A DNA stretch of 37,644 nucleotides from Chloroflexota bacterium (GTDB lineage Bacteria > Chloroflexota > Anaerolineae > UBA2200 > JACIWT01), in contig JACIWT010000020.1 in the NCBI GenBank assembly GCA_014360825.1, positions 1 through 37,644 of the forward strand, in the 5' to 3' direction. Under the pieces are notes generated by a model. That model did not search any database and had not been told where the DNA came from. It saw nothing but the letters and a program-made list of their open reading frames with translations. Made by a program: the position numbers and the translations under genes. Shown in pieces: positions 6,128 to 14,441 of the stretch; within the stretch, counting starts at the first letter, position 1, and the number at the start of each line of letters is the position of its first letter.

Positions 6128-7779
6128 ATCAGGATATGTCCTCATTTGTCACATTCGCACGGTTGGGAGAAGCCCTTAGCGCCACCCACTCTCGCAAACG
6201 TATGGCGCAATTGATAGCCGATTACCTTCGTGGGCTCGCACCGGAAGAGATCTCTACCGCCGCACGGCTCATCATTGGCCGCGTCTTCCCCGAGTCTGAT
6301 GACCGCGTGCTGAACGTGAGCGGTAGCGCCGTGGATCGCGTCCTCCGCCAGGTGATTACATTATCTGAGGGCGAACGTCGGGCAGCGCTGGCCGGCGCAG
6401 TAGATTTCGGCGAGGCCGTGCAGGGCATGTTTGAGCACGGGCATCGCCTCGGGCCACAGGGATCACCCCTGACTCTCATGGACGTGTATCGCGCCTGCGA
6501 GGAAATAGCCGCGACCACTGGCCCCGGCTCGCGGGCAGTCAAGGATGCACTCCTGCGCGCCTTGCTCGAACGCGCTTCGCCAGTAGAGGCCAAGTATATC
6601 GTCAAGGTCGTGGTCAAGGAAATGCGTCATGGGGTCAGTGAGGGTATCTTGATGGATGGCATTGCGTTAGCCGCAGGCGTCCCGGCTAGTGAGATCCGGC
6701 GGGCCAACATGCTGGTCGGTGACGTGGGGCGCGTGGCAGAGATTGCATTGCGCGACGGGACAGATGGGTTGGCACGCCTTTCGGCAGGTGTTGGACGACC
6801 CATCAAGCCTATGCTGGCCCAGACCGCCGACGACATACCTTCCGCTTTCGAGATGTTGGGCGGGGAATTGGCTTTGGAATACAAGTTGGATGGAGCACGG
6901 CTGCAGATTCACGTCGCGGGTGACCGGGTTTGGCTTTTCTCGCGACATCTTTCCGATGTAACGGCGAGCCTGCCCGAGATTGTGGATTGGGTGCGACGCG
7001 GTTTCGCCGGCCACCAGGTTATCGCGGAGGGTGAGGTAATCGCGGTGGACCATAGAGGGCGCGTATTGCCCTTCCAGGACCTGATGCAGAGGATAGGGCG
7101 CGTGCACGAGATTGACCGGGCCCGCGAAGAAGTGCCGTTGCAATTACACCTCTTTGATCTGCTCTACCTGGATGGCAAATCACTTCTCGACCGGCCCAAC
7201 ACGGAGCGCTGGGCGGCACTGGAGCGAGTGCATGGCCCTTTGGCGTTGGTGAGGCGCATCGTGCCTCAGAGCATAGCGGAGGGCGAGGCCTTTCTCCAGC
7301 AGGCGCGGGCGGCGGGGCAGGAAGGACTGATGGCCAAAGCCCTGGACAGCCCATACACGCCAGGTGTGCGCGGGCGGCATTGGCTGAAGATCAAGCCCGC
7401 AGTCACACTCGACCTGGTCATCGTGGCCGCCGATTGGGGCTACGGGCGGCGGCATGGTTGGCTATCCAACTACCATCTGGCAGCCCGCGATGAGAACACG
7501 GGCGAATTCCTGGAGGTGGGCAAGACCTTCAAAGGCCTGACCGACGCCGAATTCCAGCAGATGACCAAAAGACTGCTGAGTCTTGAGACAGGACGTGGGC
7601 GATACACGGTCTACGTGCGGCCCGAGGTGGTGGTGGAGGTAGCGTTCAACAATATCCAACGTAGCCCGCAGTACAAATCGGGTGTGGCCCTGCGCTTCGC
7701 TCGCATCACCCGTTTCCGCCCGGACAAGAGGCCAGAGGAGGCCGACACCATTCAAACTATGCGGAAGATGCTTGGTTGA
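6124..7779 (+). CDS. lig: ATP-dependent DNA ligase, archaeal/eukaryotic type
   Basis: 551 aa. An N-terminal helical DNA-binding domain (1-225) is followed by the nucleotidyltransferase core. The adenylated Lys is K254 in KLDGAR; further motifs are LHLFDLLYLDG (341-351), EGLMAKA (400-406) and LKIKP (421-425), with an OB-fold C-terminal domain after that. The enzyme seals DNA nicks using ATP, unlike the NAD-dependent LigA found in all bacteria. Length matches archaeal Lig proteins. Start is the GTG overlapping the preceding stop; ATG at 6136 is the alternative. Its place behind a membrane protein gene gives no hint of a dedicated repair partner. Confidence 0.93.
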   Translation: MNQDMSSFVTFARLGEALSATHSRKRMAQLIADYLRGLAPEEISTAARLIIGRVFPESDDRVLNVSGSAVDRVLRQVITLSEGERRAALAGAVDFGEAVQGMFEHGHRLGPQGSPLTLMDVYRACEEIAATTGPGSRAVKDALLRALLERASPVEAKYIVKVVVKEMRHGVSEGILMDGIALAAGVPASEIRRANMLVGDVGRVAEIALRDGTDGLARLSAGVGRPIKPMLAQTADDIPSAFEMLGGELALEYKLDGARLQIHVAGDRVWLFSRHLSDVTASLPEIVDWVRRGFAGHQVIAEGEVIAVDHRGRVLPFQDLMQRIGRVHEIDRAREEVPLQLHLFDLLYLDGKSLLDRPNTERWAALERVHGPLALVRRIVPQSIAEGEAFLQQARAAGQEGLMAKALDSPYTPGVRGRHWLKIKPAVTLDLVIVAADWGYGRRHGWLSNYHLAARDENTGEFLEVGKTFKGLTDAEFQQMTKRLLSLETGRGRYTVYVRPEVVVEVAFNNIQRSPQYKSGVALRFARITRFRPDKRPEEADTIQTMRKMLG

Positions 7780-7879
7780 GTAGGAAGGCACTACTGCGCT
7801 CCCAATACCTCTGGATGCCAGACCTTGGTTCTATCGGATTCGCGTTGTTCTGACGCCAGGTAATCTTGGAGGACAGACC

Positions 7880-8914
7880 ATGCAGAGAGAAATCACAACC
7901 CCATCCCCCTTGCTTGACCAGAGTGGGGCCTTGGTGCAGGTGGGATGGGCCCGACAGCCGTACTTGGATTGCAACCTTGAGAATGCATATTTTTATCGCT
8001 GGCGTTCGTTGCAGACCCTGCGCATTAAAAGGTGGGACTATTACGGGGTGACCACGCCGGACTTTTTCTTCTCCGCTACCCTCTCTCATGTGGGCTACTT
8101 GGGCTTGGTCTTTGTTTACGTGTTAGATTTTGCCAGCGGCGACTTGGTGGAGGAGACCCTGATGGTGCCCTTGGGGCGCGGAATCCACTTGGCCCGTAAT
8201 AGCGACAGCGGCGACAGTTTCTTTGACAACGGTCGGGTCCGCGTTGCCTTTCGGCTGGAAAAGGGGAAGCGCTGCGTGCAGGTGGACTGGCCTGCCTTCC
8301 ATCGCGGCCAGGGTATCGCCGCTGACCTGACGCTGCACTGTCCCCAAGAACACGAATCCTTGGTCATCGTCATTCCCATGCGGGGCCAGCGCTTTTACTA
8401 CAACCGGAAAATCAACTGCCTGCCTACTGAAGGATGGATTCGGTATGGTCAGCGTCGTTTCGACTTACAACCTGATAAAGCCTTGGGCAATATGGACTGG
8501 GGTCGCGGAGTCTGGGAGTATCAGAGTTTCTGGGTGTGGGCTAGCGCCTCCGCTTTTCTAGACGACGGCCGTACGCTGGGATTGAACATGGGTTATGGCT
8601 TTGGCGACACCAGCGCTGCGACGGAGAACGCCCTCGTGCTAAATGGTCGCATTCACAAACTGGAGGAAGTTGCATTCGACTACGATTCTCACAACTTTAT
8701 GCGACCCTGGAGGATGCACTCCCCAGACGGGCGGTTGAGTCTGGAATTCGTGCCTTTCAAAGAGCGCGTGGCGAAGAGCAACCTCCTTCTATTGTACAGC
8801 GAGGTTCACCAGATGTTCGGCCGCTACAGTGGCACCCTACGTACCGATGAGGGTGAGGAATTGCGCATCCGTGACGTCATCGGCTTCGCTGAAGAACACC
8901 ACGCCCGATGGTGA
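7880..8914 (+). CDS. DUF2804 family protein
   Basis: 344 aa; ATG at 7880 with GGAGG (7867-7871). Conserved family stretches are visible: FYYNRKINCLPTEG near the middle, GNMDWGRGVWEYQSFW, and GFAEEHHARW at the C-terminus. No signal peptide or membrane segment. The predominantly beta sequence suggests a lipocalin-like or sugar-binding fold, but the function of the family is not known to me. It stands alone between the ligase and the convergent ATPase gene. Confidence 0.8.
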   Translation: MQREITTPSPLLDQSGALVQVGWARQPYLDCNLENAYFYRWRSLQTLRIKRWDYYGVTTPDFFFSATLSHVGYLGLVFVYVLDFASGDLVEETLMVPLGRGIHLARNSDSGDSFFDNGRVRVAFRLEKGKRCVQVDWPAFHRGQGIAADLTLHCPQEHESLVIVIPMRGQRFYYNRKINCLPTEGWIRYGQRRFDLQPDKALGNMDWGRGVWEYQSFWVWASASAFLDDGRTLGLNMGYGFGDTSAATENALVLNGRIHKLEEVAFDYDSHNFMRPWRMHSPDGRLSLEFVPFKERVAKSNLLLLYSEVHQMFGRYSGTLRTDEGEELRIRDVIGFAEEHHARW

Positions 8915-8938
8915 GCGATCCCTGTGGGACCAAGTCCC

Positions 8939-11209
8939 TTATTTTGGAGGTGCTTCTGTTCCGCATCTCGACCTCCATGGCGGCTTGTATCGGAGCAGTC
9001 GCATCCCGTTCAGTGTCACCATGAGCGAGGTTCCCATATCGGCGAAGACAGCCATCCACATTGTCGCTACACCCAGTACTGCTGCTACCAGAAACGCTGC
9101 CTTGATGAGCAACGATACGGCCACATTCTGACGGATAACGTTCAGCACAGCGCGGCTTAGGCCTATGGTCAGAGGCAGCCCACACAAGTCATCGGCCATG
9201 AGTGCCACATCTGCCGTCTCCAGGGCAGTGTCCGTCCCGGCAGCGCCCATTGCAATGCCCACGGTGGCCCGGGCCAGTGCCGGCGCGTCATTCACGCCAT
9301 CACCTACCATGGCTACACTGCCGTATTTGTCCAACAGCTGCTCCACTGCCATCACCTTGTCCTCTGGCAGGAGATTTGCGCGTATATCTTCCACCCCCGC
9401 TTCCCGGCCGATGGCCGCCGCCGTGCGCTCGTTGTCACCAGTGAGCATGATCGTGTGGCGGATGCCGAGCCGCCGCAGCGCTTCCACAGTAGTACGGCTG
9501 TCAGGGCGCACCTCGTCGGCTAGACCGATGATGCCGATCACCTCTTCGCCACGGCTTACCATCACCGCTGTCTTCCCCACCTCGTGCAATTGCCCCACCA
9601 AAGTGCACAGTCTCTCCTCGTGGACTACCTTTTCCTCAAAGAAGTTGTGACTGCCGACCAGACAGATTTCGCCGCCGATCAGCGCCGTGCCACCACGCCC
9701 GGCCAACGCCTGGTATTCCTGCGCCGCCTCGGGAGCAAGCCCCCGCGCCACTGCCTCCTCCACAATGGCCGCTGCCAGCGGGTGTTCGGAGTGTTGCTCC
9801 AGCGCTGCAGCGATGGCCAATAGTTCCTCAGCGGTGGCATTGTTGGTGGGGATCACATCCGTGACCACAGGCCGGCCCTTGGTGAGGGTGCCGGTCTTAT
9901 CGAATGCCACTGCGCTGATGCGCGCGAGCGCTTCTAAATACATACCACCTTTCACTAAAACGCCGCGCCGTGCTGCTGTGCTGATGGCAGAGACGATGGC
10001 CACCGGGGTGGAGATGACCAAGGCGCAGGGACAGGCGATGACCAGGAGCACCAATGCCCGGTAGAACCACTCGCTGAGGGCGGCACCCGTAAGTAGTGGG
10101 GGCAGAACTGCCACCGCCGCAGCAATAGCCACGATGATCGGGGTATAGTAGCCAGCAAAGGTATCCACGAAGCGCTGGGAGGGAGCACGTTTCCCCTGAG
10201 CCTCGCTCACCATTTGCAGGATGCGAGAGATTGTGTTGTCCTTGCTGAGCCGCGTCACGCGAATGATTAACGCGCCTTGACCGTTCACACTCCCCGCAAA
10301 TACCCCGTGTCCCTGTTCCACATCCACAGGCACAGACTCACCAGTAATGTGTGCCTGATTGACTGCCGATCGGCCCTCAATGATTTCGCCGTCCATCGGG
10401 ATTCTCTCGCCGGGCCGTACCAGGATGCGGTCGCCGACGCGGAGCGCCTCGACAGGTACGGTCTCCGTGTGGTCATTTCGGATGAGTGTGGCTGTTCGCG
10501 GGCTCAGGTCCATTAGAGAGCGGATGGTGCTGCGAGCGCGGTCCATTGTGTAAGCCTCCAGTGCGTTGCCCAGCGCGAAAAGGAAGATGACCACAGCTCC
10601 TTCGGTCCACTCGCCGATGAGCGTGGCTCCTATAGCAGCGATGGTCATGAGGGTGTTCATGTCTGGGCGGTGCGTGGTACGCAAGGCAACCCAACCGGCC
10701 TGTGCGGTGTAGAAACCCCCGGTTACCATGGCTAATAAGTAGGCAACGATGGAGGAGATCTCCGGCAGGCCGGAACGACCCAGCGCCCAACCAGTCAGCG
10801 CCAGTAGACCTGATATCACGGTTAGGAAGTCACGTCGCCGTCTCTTCCATAAGTCAGCCAAGTGCTTGCGTGAAGGAGCACGCTCCTGCGCAGGCACCCC
10901 GTGGCTCACTGAGAGGCTGTCATAGCCCGGTTTCCATGGGAACGACTCATCTGCTTCCACGCGGTAGCCGAGTTCATGGATTCGCTGGATGATGGAATCC
11001 CGCGGGACAACTTCGGCATCGTATTCTACCTGCAACGTGCCCGCCGCGAAGTTTACCTGTGCTTTTTGGACACCGTCCAGTTGGGTGACGGCTTGCTCTA
11101 TGGTCTTGGCACAATCAGCGCAATCCATCCCGCCGACGCGTAGCATCTCGAGCTGGCCGGGTCGTCCAGATTTCGTTTTATTGGGATCCTTCTTAGCCAT
11201 GGGCCACAT
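8939..11209 (-). CDS. Heavy-metal-translocating P1B-type ATPase (Zn/Cd/Pb exporter type)
   Basis: 756 aa. One N-terminal metal-binding domain with GMDCADCA (Cys30, Cys33), typical of the CadA/ZntA branch; a membrane CPC motif in ACPCAL (393-395); phosphorylated Asp437 in DKTGTLT; an SEHPLA motif; and the hinge GDGVNDAP. It exports metal ions across the inner membrane using ATP. Start at 11209 is preferred because AAGGA lies 7 nt upstream; ATG 11200 is possible. The start lies inside the end of the upstream arsR-type gene, so the two form a repressor-exporter operon. The exact metal is inferred from the CADCA and CPC motifs. Confidence 0.92.
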   Translation of the reverse strand: MWPMAKKDPNKTKSGRPGQLEMLRVGGMDCADCAKTIEQAVTQLDGVQKAQVNFAAGTLQVEYDAEVVPRDSIIQRIHELGYRVEADESFPWKPGYDSLSVSHGVPAQERAPSRKHLADLWKRRRRDFLTVISGLLALTGWALGRSGLPEISSIVAYLLAMVTGGFYTAQAGWVALRTTHRPDMNTLMTIAAIGATLIGEWTEGAVVIFLFALGNALEAYTMDRARSTIRSLMDLSPRTATLIRNDHTETVPVEALRVGDRILVRPGERIPMDGEIIEGRSAVNQAHITGESVPVDVEQGHGVFAGSVNGQGALIIRVTRLSKDNTISRILQMVSEAQGKRAPSQRFVDTFAGYYTPIIVAIAAAVAVLPPLLTGAALSEWFYRALVLLVIACPCALVISTPVAIVSAISTAARRGVLVKGGMYLEALARISAVAFDKTGTLTKGRPVVTDVIPTNNATAEELLAIAAALEQHSEHPLAAAIVEEAVARGLAPEAAQEYQALAGRGGTALIGGEICLVGSHNFFEEKVVHEERLCTLVGQLHEVGKTAVMVSRGEEVIGIIGLADEVRPDSRTTVEALRRLGIRHTIMLTGDNERTAAAIGREAGVEDIRANLLPEDKVMAVEQLLDKYGSVAMVGDGVNDAPALARATVGIAMGAAGTDTALETADVALMADDLCGLPLTIGLSRAVLNVIRQNVAVSLLIKAAFLVAAVLGVATMWMAVFADMGTSLMVTLNGMRLLRYKPPWRSRCGTEAPPK

Positions 11210-11555
11210 GATCCAATCCTTGGCGGAAAAGTATCTCCACGTGCGCGTCGTCCAGCGAATAATAGGCCATGCGCCCCTCCTTCCGGCGTTTTAGCAGGCG
11301 CAACTGGCGCAAAAGGCGCAACTGATGTGATACTGCCGACTGGCTGGCGCCCACTGCCGCGGCAATGTCGCACACGCAGAGTTCCCCAACCGCGAGGGCG
11401 GAGATAATACGCACGCGCGCCGGATCGCTCAGCGCTTTGAACGTCTCGGCCAGTCTGGTTGCAGTGAGGCCATCCACCATCTGTGCTTCGGCAGCCTGCA
11501 CTCTATCTTTATGGATGACCACAACCTCGCAGCGATCCTCATTGCGGTAGGGCAT
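11193..11555 (-). CDS. ArsR/SmtB-CadC-type metal-responsive repressor
   Basis: 120 aa winged helix-turn-helix protein. The alpha-3 thiolate motif ELCVCD (Cys60, Cys62) and an N-terminal Cys9 in DRCEV match the Cd/Pb/Zn-sensing site of CadC, but the second N-terminal Cys of CadC is absent. A C-terminal helix with D103, H105, H116 and H119 matches the zinc site of SmtB/CzrA, so both sites may be partly retained. AGGAGG lies 4 nt before the ATG. It overlaps the ATPase gene and would derepress it when metal binds; a fitting operator is at 11569-11594. Confidence 0.9.
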   Translation of the reverse strand: MPYRNEDRCEVVVIHKDRVQAAEAQMVDGLTATRLAETFKALSDPARVRIISALAVGELCVCDIAAAVGASQSAVSHQLRLLRQLRLLKRRKEGRMAYYSLDDAHVEILFRQGLDHVAHG

Positions 11556-11568
11556 AGGGCCTCCTGTG

Positions 11569-11594
11569 AATATATGAGCAATTTTTCATTTATT
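11569..11594 (-). promoter_or_regulatory. 12-2-12 operator for the SmtB/CadC-type repressor
   Basis: AATATATGAGCA, AT, TTTTCATTTATT: two imperfect inverted 12-mers (9 of 12 positions agree) separated by 2 nt, the layout known for SmtB/CadC operators. It overlaps the -10 of the repressor promoter, so binding would block polymerase. Confidence 0.65.
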
Positions 11595-11618
11595 ATCACA
11601 TCAACGCGGGTTTGTCAA
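11590..11618 (-). promoter_or_regulatory. Promoter of the metal-resistance operon
   Basis: Minus strand: TTGACA (11613-11618), with either TAATAA (11590-11595, 17-nt spacer) or GATAAT (11592-11597, 15-nt spacer) as -10. It overlaps the operator. Confidence 0.6.
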
Positions 11619-11725
11619 ACACGGGCAGATCGCCTTTTCTGTTATGAGACACTCCTGCTGTTCACATCCTGCGAGATAGTGCCGACCGCGGTTTTGAACA
11701 GCCCCATAAAACCTCCTCGCGAGAT

Positions 11726-11754
11726 TTGACAAGCAATCAATTTTGTGATAGAAT
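11726..11754 (+). promoter_or_regulatory. Promoter of the lacI-type regulator gene
   Basis: TTGACA (11726-11731), 17-nt spacer, TAGAAT (11749-11754): close to consensus. A LacI-type operator begins about 4 nt after the expected transcription start. Confidence 0.75.
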
Positions 11755-11764
11755 ATTTTTGAGA

Positions 11765-11777
11765 TTGAAACGGTTCA
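11765..11777 (+). promoter_or_regulatory. LacI-family operator O1 (autoregulatory)
   Basis: TTGAAACGGTTCA, a near-palindrome around a central CG as is usual for LacI-family sites. It lies just downstream of the regulator's own promoter. The identical 13-mer recurs at 12874-12886. Confidence 0.75.
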
Positions 11778-11798
11778 GAGGCGGCTGGTTAATAGACA

Positions 11799-12839
11799 AT
11801 GGCAACTATTCGCGATATTGCACGGCGGGCCGGTGTCTCTATCGGCTCCGTCTCCAACTACTTGAACAATCCGGACTTGGTAAGCGAGGAAACTCGCGAG
11901 AGCATTCGTCGGGCGATTCAGGAATTGGGCTATTACCCCCATGCCGCAGCCCGTAGCCTCAAATCCAATCAGACCCGTCGCGTTGGCTTGGTGCCCCTTA
12001 TCTCCCCGGAAGAGAACCGTAGCCTGGAGCCCAGCGATAATGCCTTTCTGGAGTTCCTGGCGGCCGTGAATACCACTGCGGCGGAGCAGGACTACGGCGT
12101 GCTACTTTATGCGGCAACCTCGCAGGCCGCGGAACTGTCCATCTACGAGCGATTGGTAGGCGAGAGGCAAGTCGATGGGTTGATCCTGATGGGCACCCGG
12201 GCGTTGGATGCGCGGATCGAGTTTTTGAGTAAGCAGCAGTTCCCGTTTGTTTCCTTTGGTCGTTCCCAGGTTAATATGAACCACGCCTATGTGGATGTGG
12301 ATGGTGCCAAAGGTATTGCCGAGGCAGTAAAGCATTTAGCCCAATTGGGTCACCGGCGGATTGGTTACATCGCGCCACCGAATGGATTGATGTGTGCTGT
12401 ACATCGGTGGGAAGGCTTTTGCAGCGCTATGGCGGAACATAACCTGCCTATTGATGATGAACTGGTGGTTGAGGGCGGGTTCTCAGAGAAATCGGGACAA
12501 GTGGCCATGCACTTGTTACTGGATTTGCCGCATCCCCCGACAGCGGTGATTGCTGCCAACGACCTGTGCGCATTCGGTGCTATGCGTGCCTTACAAATGC
12601 GCGGCCTCATAGCCGGGCAAGACGTTTCCATCGTAGGATTCGATGACATCCGCTTAGCAGCGCACTGGTACCCTTCACTGACCACGGTGTCACAACCCTT
12701 TCGACGCATTGGCTCCATTGTGGCTCAGATGCTACTAGATATCATCGCCGGTAAGGAGGTAGAACAGCACATCATCGTGGAGCCGCGCCTGGTCGTCCGA
12801 AACTCCACAGGCCCTCTAAAGCAAGTTGTGAAGGAGTAA
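11799..12839 (+). CDS. LacI-family transcriptional regulator of the alpha-glucan operon
   Basis: 346 aa. The N-terminal helix-turn-helix and hinge (TIRDIARRAGVSIGSVSNYL, residues 3-22) are followed by a periplasmic-binding-protein-like effector domain (VGLVPLISPEE onward), standard LacI length. The gene has a strong promoter but a weak ribosome site (GAGG far upstream). It precedes a sugar ABC transporter and two glucan hydrolases in the same direction, and matching operators lie before itself and before the transporter genes. The likely effector is maltose or a malto-oligosaccharide; that is inferred from the neighbours. Confidence 0.92.
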   Translation: MATIRDIARRAGVSIGSVSNYLNNPDLVSEETRESIRRAIQELGYYPHAAARSLKSNQTRRVGLVPLISPEENRSLEPSDNAFLEFLAAVNTTAAEQDYGVLLYAATSQAAELSIYERLVGERQVDGLILMGTRALDARIEFLSKQQFPFVSFGRSQVNMNHAYVDVDGAKGIAEAVKHLAQLGHRRIGYIAPPNGLMCAVHRWEGFCSAMAEHNLPIDDELVVEGGFSEKSGQVAMHLLLDLPHPPTAVIAANDLCAFGAMRALQMRGLIAGQDVSIVGFDDIRLAAHWYPSLTTVSQPFRRIGSIVAQMLLDIIAGKEVEQHIIVEPRLVVRNSTGPLKQVVKE

Positions 12840-12873
12840 TGATCTGGTTGTGCGGTTTTTTAAGGGCGTTGAA

Positions 12874-12902
12874 TTGAAACGGTTCATTTACAAGCGTCAT
12901 AA
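12874..12902 (+). promoter_or_regulatory. Promoter of the glucan operon with overlapping operator O2 (12874-12886)
   Basis: TTGAAA (12874-12879), 17-nt spacer, TCATAA (12897-12902); the -10 is poor. The operator TTGAAACGGTTCA covers the -35 and the start of the spacer, so regulator binding would exclude polymerase. Confidence 0.55.
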
Positions 12903-12930
12903 ATGTGGCGGTTTCTTGTAATTCGACGTG

Positions 12931-12944
12931 TTGCAACGGTTCAA
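12931..12944 (+). promoter_or_regulatory. LacI-family operator O3
   Basis: TTGCAACGGTTCAA differs from O1/O2 at one position in the shared 13 nt. It lies about 20 nt downstream of the proposed transcription start of the glucan operon and 57 nt after O2. Confidence 0.65.
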
Positions 12945-12961
12945 GCAACAAGGAGGTGCCT

Positions 12962-12982
12962 ATGACCCATTATAACCTGTAG
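12962..12982 (+). CDS. Seven-codon leader mini-ORF (MTHYNL)
   Basis: ATG ACC CAT TAT AAC CTG TAG is preceded by AAGGAGG at 6 nt, one of the best ribosome sites in the window. It lies between operator O3 and the binding-protein gene. It might tune ribosome loading or mRNA stability, or be a decayed start. Nothing shows that it is translated. Confidence 0.35.
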   Translation: MTHYNL

Positions 12983-13056
12983 TGCATCTTTTGCGTCTGG
13001 CAACGAGGAGGTTCCGTTCCCTTTTATCTCAGGTCAAAAGGAGGAAAAGAAAAGAG

Positions 13057-14382
13057 ATGAAAAAGACAAGTTTGACCATCATCGGCACCCTGATTATGAT
13101 GTGCATGGTTATCACAGCATGCGCCCCCGCGGCCACGCCGACAGCAGGACCGAGCCCCACTCCGGTGGTGATCAAGGAAACGGTCGTGGTGACACCGACG
13201 CCAGCGCCAGCGGGACCAGTGACCATTACCTTTTGGCATACTTACAACGAAGTGTCACCAGAAAATAAGATGCTAGTTGAGACCTTGATCCCGATGTTTG
13301 AGGCCGAGCATCCGAACATCAAAGTGGAGTCCCTTGTAGTGCCATGGGAGGACTTCCGCCGCAAACTGTTTGCGGCAATTGCGGGTGGCGTTGCCCCGGA
13401 CCTGATCCGATCGGACATCATCTGGGTGCCGGAGCTGGCCGATATGGGTGCACTGGTGGCGCTTGACGAGGCGATGCCCGACTTCGACCAGTATAAGAAG
13501 ATAATGTTTCCGGGTCCATTAAGCACCAACTATTGGAAAGGTCACTATTACGGTCTACCGCTGGACACAAATACCAAAGTCTGGTTATACAACAAGGAGA
13601 TGTACGATGCGGCAGGGATCACCGAACCGCCTAAGACGATGGATGACTTGGTAGCCCAGTGCGAGGCCATCAAGAAGGCCAATCCTAACGCATACCTATT
13701 TGCAGCTGATGGAACTTGGGCCTGGGTAATGCTACCTTGGATCTGGAGTTTTGGGGGCGATATCACCGATCCAGATGTTACGAGGGCGAGCGGCTATCTG
13801 AATGGCCCGAAGACCGTCGCCGCTTATGAATTCTGGCTGAAGATGTACAAGGACGGTTGTTTCGCTCCGGTTATACTTGGTAGCGGCATTGACCCCTGGA
13901 CCGGCTTTGCCCAAGACCTGTATGCCAGCCTGGACAACGGTCCTTGGATGTATCCTATCTTTGAGGCACAGTTCCCTAACAAAAAACTGCATGCCAGTCT
14001 CTTCCCGGCAGGCGATGGTGGGTCCATCAATGTGGTGGGAGGTGAAGACATCGTTCTCTTCAAGCAGTCAAAGCACCCGCAAGAGGCGATGGAATTCATC
14101 CGCTTCGCTCTGTCGCCGGAATATCAGCTCAAGATGGCCGAAGTGGGGCAAATCCCGGTCCGGATGGACCTGATCGAATCAGACTACATGAAGAACCATC
14201 CTTACTACCCCATTTTCCTCGAGCAACTGAAGACCTCCAAAGCACGTACGGCGCACCCAGCCTGGTCAAAGATGGACGAGATCGTCACTAATGCCGGGCA
14301 GTTGATCTTGCGCGGGGAGAAAACACCCCAAGAGGCACTTGACGAGGCAGCAGCCCAGATTGATGCCCTATTGGGGCAGTAG
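13057..14382 (+). CDS. Sugar ABC transporter substrate-binding lipoprotein (MalE-like family)
   Basis: 441 aa from the ATG at 13057, which gives a proper lipoprotein signal: basic start, hydrophobic core, and VITAC with the lipidated Cys22. AAAAGGAGG lies 12 nt upstream. A Pro/Thr linker with TPTPAP tethers the domain to the membrane, followed by the family opening VTITFWHTY and the bilobed fold (PDLIRSDIIWVPELA, WKGHYYGLPLDTN). It captures an oligosaccharide outside the cell and hands it to the two permeases downstream. The substrate, probably malto-oligosaccharide, is inferred from the GH13 and GH15 genes. A 14-bp hairpin follows the gene. Confidence 0.93.
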   Translation: MKKTSLTIIGTLIMMCMVITACAPAATPTAGPSPTPVVIKETVVVTPTPAPAGPVTITFWHTYNEVSPENKMLVETLIPMFEAEHPNIKVESLVVPWEDFRRKLFAAIAGGVAPDLIRSDIIWVPELADMGALVALDEAMPDFDQYKKIMFPGPLSTNYWKGHYYGLPLDTNTKVWLYNKEMYDAAGITEPPKTMDDLVAQCEAIKKANPNAYLFAADGTWAWVMLPWIWSFGGDITDPDVTRASGYLNGPKTVAAYEFWLKMYKDGCFAPVILGSGIDPWTGFAQDLYASLDNGPWMYPIFEAQFPNKKLHASLFPAGDGGSINVVGGEDIVLFKQSKHPQEAMEFIRFALSPEYQLKMAEVGQIPVRMDLIESDYMKNHPYYPIFLEQLKTSKARTAHPAWSKMDEIVTNAGQLILRGEKTPQEALDEAAAQIDALLGQ

Positions 14383-14389
14383 GTCGTTT

Positions 14390-14425
14390 GTCAAGGTCGG
14401 ACCCACTCGGTCCGACCTTGACTTT
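14390..14425 (+). terminator. Intra-operon hairpin after the binding-protein gene
   Basis: Perfect 14-bp stem (14390-14403 with 14409-14422), loop CACTC, then TTT. It lies between the binding-protein and first permease genes. It probably stabilises the upstream message or terminates part of the transcripts, giving more binding protein than permease. Confidence 0.7.
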
Positions 14426-14441
14426 CTACTAGGAGCCCGCT

